Source of the DNA: Crocodylus rhombifer
Taxonomy: Eukaryota; Chordata; Crocodylia; Crocodylidae
Assembly: GCA_038503035.1 (NCBI GenBank)
Contig: JAVSML010000027.1
Location: 778,365 to 842,364, forward strand
Direction of reading: 5' to 3'
Length of the DNA: 64,000 nt
A program made the translations under genes and the position numbers. The notes under the pieces are model-generated. The model had not been told where the DNA came from and did no database searches. It saw only the letters and a program-made list of their open reading frames with translations. Shown piece after piece: positions 60,550 to 64,000 of this stretch (the first letter of the stretch is position 1; each line of letters starts with the position of its first letter).

Positions 60550-63234
60550 TAATTAAATATTCATTGTGTCACCGAGAGAGTATGGTAGAGAGAGATACCA
60601 CACCTCAGAAAGTCCAGGGTAAAATCTGCCCTTGTGCACATGGCAGCATAAGACCTATGGACTACTTATATTTTATATAAGCATTAGTTTGAGAGTTTAA
60701 CTGAGATGTGAGCAGTACACAAGCCCTTTGCTGGCCTTCTGCACATTGTGAATTTCTCTCTCAGTGAACACAATTAAAGGGAAGCAGCCTGTGTCTCACT
60801 TTAATTGTTTTAGGTTTGTTCACAAATGTTACTCTATTCCTCCAATGAATAATTTAAATTCAAATTTTCCCTACTACTTGGTTATAATCCTTCCCTGTAG
60901 GCCATTATGTTTATCCAGTAGGAACAGATATAAATTAGAAACTCTTTTGCAAGTGGTCCAGTAATCATTAGTTGACATTCCAGTAGGTTGGATTTTGGTT
61001 CTTCAAGAGATTTAGAATTTACCATCCTAACAAAAGGATGTATATCTGTGAAGTAGTATTAAGGAATGTGACAGGTAGCTTTAAAGTCCATGTTTTCTAA
61101 AAACCTTGTCAAGTCAGTAAGAATCAAACAAGAGTGACAAATAAATAGAAATTTTAAGGTTACTATACTGATTAACAAAGGGTATAATTTCTACCTTAAC
61201 CTGCTGCAGAAAAGGCTCTATCTAACAGCAATATTTTAAAAAAATGCAGTTTCTAGGCTGGGACACTTCCTGAAGAAAGTGTTAGATTTTAAGAGTTTTT
61301 GTCAGCTAAAAAAAATCACATAGCTCTAGGTTGAGAGATCATCTTCGGTAATCAAACAATCTTTGGTAACCTTTAGTAATGAGATATTCTAAAGTTTATA
61401 TAACAAGTGTGTCTGAACATTTTTATCAGCTGGACACTTCATATTTTCTCAGTCTTATCAATTAGAATCAAAATGTAGTAGCAAATAAATAAGTTTAATA
61501 AAGAATTGGCAAATGATACACATTATTGGAGGAGAACAAGTTGTTCTGAAGTTTTTTTTCCTGATTAGATGTTAGTCCAGATTTTTAAGAGTCCTTTGGT
61601 ACCTAGCTCAAACAAATGGGAATTAGTTTCCTGCCCTTTAACAAGTTATAGACTAGTTTAAAAAAGCAAGAAAAATTGAAAAAAATCAAGAAAATGTATC
61701 CTCAATTTTCATGCCAAAATTCAAAATTAATATTTTTCAACCAACTCTATAGCTTGCAGGAAAATTGGTAGGACTTTCTGTGAAAAATATTTCAGGAATG
61801 CATTGTTCCTTTTTTGAATTGTTGTCTTCCCCAAGCCTCCCACCCCTCTGAAACAGTTCTATTTTCTGTCCAGTTAATTATTATAAATAAATAATAAAGA
61901 ATTTTGCTTCTTTTGGGCATATTTTGTCAGAGATATTGACAGAATATTAATATAATTTTACCTAAAAAGGATGAAGAAATTTTGTTCATTTTAGTAATAT
62001 TAACCTGTTCAATCAGTGAGAGAGGTCACTGAATCTATTTATCTTTCTTAGTCTATGGCTTCACCCTACAATGGAGGTGTAGGGGGTTTTAAATATTTGT
62101 TCTGATTACTTTTATGTAAATTTGCATAACTACATATATATAATTTATTTGGAGCCAATTTAGAAACTAATTTACTCAGTATTTCCATGTGAGCTTTTGA
62201 TGTAGGAGTCACTCACTGTATTTCAAGGGTTCAACAGAAACTATTCATAAGTAAGTAAGTAAGGCCAATAGAAGTTTCCAGTCATGTTTGATGTCTACAG
62301 CATAATTATTTGCAAAAAATCAAAGATTAAACACCTCTTTCCCCAGTTTACTTTCTCCTTATCACCATCTCTTGCCATAGGGTCTTACTACAAACAGACA
62401 TAGCAAGGAAAGAGAAACCTTTATACATATATTCTTTTACAGAGAAGAAATACCTTTGACAAGAGCTGTGCAAATAGCTCATTTTTTCTGTTTGATGGCA
62501 GTTAAAAATAGTTTCATGTTGACCCCGGCTGTACTGACTCTCTCTGACACAAGTTAGTTTTAGCTGTCACCCTATTTCTTTTACATAAAGTGATATGCTG
62601 CTTTACTAGGCATGGAGAGTTTGAGAGTAAGCCCAACCTGGTGCGATCAAAGGACAATATCTGTTAAAGCTATTACACATGGCTTCCTGACATTCTGAAC
62701 AACCCCAGCAAGTAGGGGGAAACAACAATGGAATAGTCATTAATAAATCCTGAGCTATTGCAATATATTTGTGCTTGGAAGAAGCACAGATGTCCTACAA
62801 ACCATTATGTAAATAATCACTGTCTTCTCTTGTATGGCATCAGATATCAGATTCCAAATCTATAAGCCACTGTCTGGTACTGCTCAATGTGCAGATTCCT
62901 TCTATATGTAAAGATTTCAGCTTTTAGTTAAGTATTCTGCTGTTTGTTGGGCACTGTATTTACACAAAGGACTGTCTAAAATATTCATCTTGTGAGGTGT
63001 TGTTTTGAAGTGTCTGTATCCAGATCTTAGTTGGTTCAGCTTGACCCATGCTTCTTTCTCAATGGGGGACACATTAGGTGTTGGTATGAAATGCTGTAGG
63101 AATAGGCCTGAAGTTTCCCAATGGTTAGCTCAGTCTGTTGCTGCCCATAGGTTTGGTTCAGCATCCCCAGGGAGCTTGTGGGCTTCATGTACAGATGTCA
63201 TATGACTTTTAAGCCTCTTAAGCCTCCATAGCTA
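60550..63234. other. Intergenic sequence without recognised features
   Basis: AT-rich with no coding frame, repeat end or RNA signal that I can support. Confidence 0.55.
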
Positions 63235-63418
63235 GGAACAGACATTACACATAAGCTGGTTTAAGTGATCAGAAATTGGCTTAAACCTATAACAGAACAT
63301 ATATTCAGTGCACATAAACCAGTTTGAAAATGGCTGAAACTTGTTTGAGATAAACCTGGTTGAATATAGTATCAGATTAACTGATTTGACTCAAACCAGT
63401 TTATGCAACGTCTGTCCC
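63235..63418. mobile_element. MITE-like element with GGTTTAA/TTAAACC interior
   Basis: The left end (GGAACAGACATTACACATAA, then GCTGGTTT) and the right end in reverse (GGGACAGACGTTGCATAA, then ACTGGTTT) are imperfect inverted repeats of about 26 bases. Internal AAACCAGTTT, AAACCTGGTT and TTAAACC words repeat in both orientations. There is no coding frame. Confidence 0.65.
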
Positions 63419-63656
63419 AGACCCCTTGCTGGTTTAAGATAAACCAGGCTCCCCCAGCATCCTGGCATGCTCTCTGGGTTGAGCAGGGCTCTCTGGTGCA
63501 CAGCAGAGCTGGCCCCTCTCCTCTGCTCCCTGGCTGTAGCTCAGGCAGAAACTGCAGGCTGCTCCCTCTGTCCCCCTCACTATGCCCTGTTAAGCTAGAA
63601 TTCCCCCCTCCCCTCTTCTCCCTTGCTAGAGCTCCAACAGAGACGGCAGGCAGCTC

Positions 63657-63697
63657 TCAGCATTAGCTAGCATTATAGCTATCAGCATTAGCTAGCA
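63657..63697. repeat. Short direct repeat
   Basis: TCAGCATTAGCTAGCA occurs exactly twice, at 63657-63672 and 63682-63697, a 25-base period. It lies in a GC-richer stretch (63420-64000) that otherwise shows no feature I can name and may belong to a repeat cut by the window edge. Confidence 0.6.
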
Positions 63698-64000
63698 GAC
63701 CACATGCTGGCTACAGTCTGTGCTGTGGGAGATGGCAAAGGCAGACAGGCTTTTTAGAGCTAATCAATGGGTAGCTGGTAATGTCCTTCCTTGGAAAAGT
63801 TGTTTAAGAAAAGCTTGGACAAATGGAGAGAGGCATTGTCTTCTTAATGGGTTGATAAACACTGAATTGGGGGTGATAAACATTCCCCGCTGGGCTGCTC
63901 AGGAGGTGGGGGACATCAGAGCATCCTGCCTGGGCTTGGCCATGCCCCACCCCACTCAGCTCAGCACTGGAATGGAAGGGAGGGCTGCTCTAGCACCCCC

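Noticed and set aside
1..64000. Prokaryote-type systems (operons, CRISPR arrays, phage or plasmid modules)
   Set aside because: The window has spliced eukaryotic exons, LINE/SINE content and AT-rich non-coding DNA; no regularly spaced direct repeats were seen.

Overview
The window looks like a piece of a reptile nuclear genome, most likely crocodilian and less likely turtle. The evidence is one vertebrate gene with large introns and a CpG-island promoter, CR1 LINE copies with the ATGAAATCT-type 3' tail, many short non-autonomous hAT-like elements, an old MIR SINE and a decayed endonuclease-plus-RT LINE. The species call rests on repeat content alone and is an inference.

Only one protein-coding gene can be supported: the 5' end of DPH6 (diphthine--ammonia ligase), on the minus strand. 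Exon 1 (30581-30603) lies in a CpG island at about 30240-30960. Exon 2 is 24362-24456 and exon 3 is 21026-21219. All three have canonical splice sites and matching phases, and together they encode the first 104 residues of a protein that is about 267 residues in human. I could not find exon 4, so intron 3 appears to run past the left edge (position 1). The other long reading frames, including those in the CpG island and the C-rich block at 13.7-14.3 kb, look like chance or transposon frames.

Layout: 1-21025 is intron 3. It is AT-rich and carries a CR1 pair in inverted orientation (14.76-16.59 kb), a C-rich repeat block (13.48-14.64 kb) and an unassigned repeat (17.34-18.02 kb). Intron 2 (21220-24361) is packed with hAT-like elements and an L2-like fragment; one element with an 8-bp target duplication starts at intron position +19, next to the exon-2 donor. 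Intron 1 (24457-30580) holds two CR1 fragments and simple repeats. From 30.96 kb to the right edge there is no recognisable gene, which fits the gene desert upstream of DPH6 in other amniotes. That region contains a 298-bp palindromic element beside the promoter, a broken LINE (about 32.9-35.7 kb), several inverted-repeat elements (37.2, 44.3, 44.4, 49.2, 49.7, 53.2 and 63.2 kb), a MIR, tRNA-derived SINEs and old CR1 fragments.

I found no new multi-gene system. The observations most worth checking are the element at the exon-2 splice donor, the palindrome at the promoter edge, the CR1 inverted pair and the related small elements that share terminal or internal modules.
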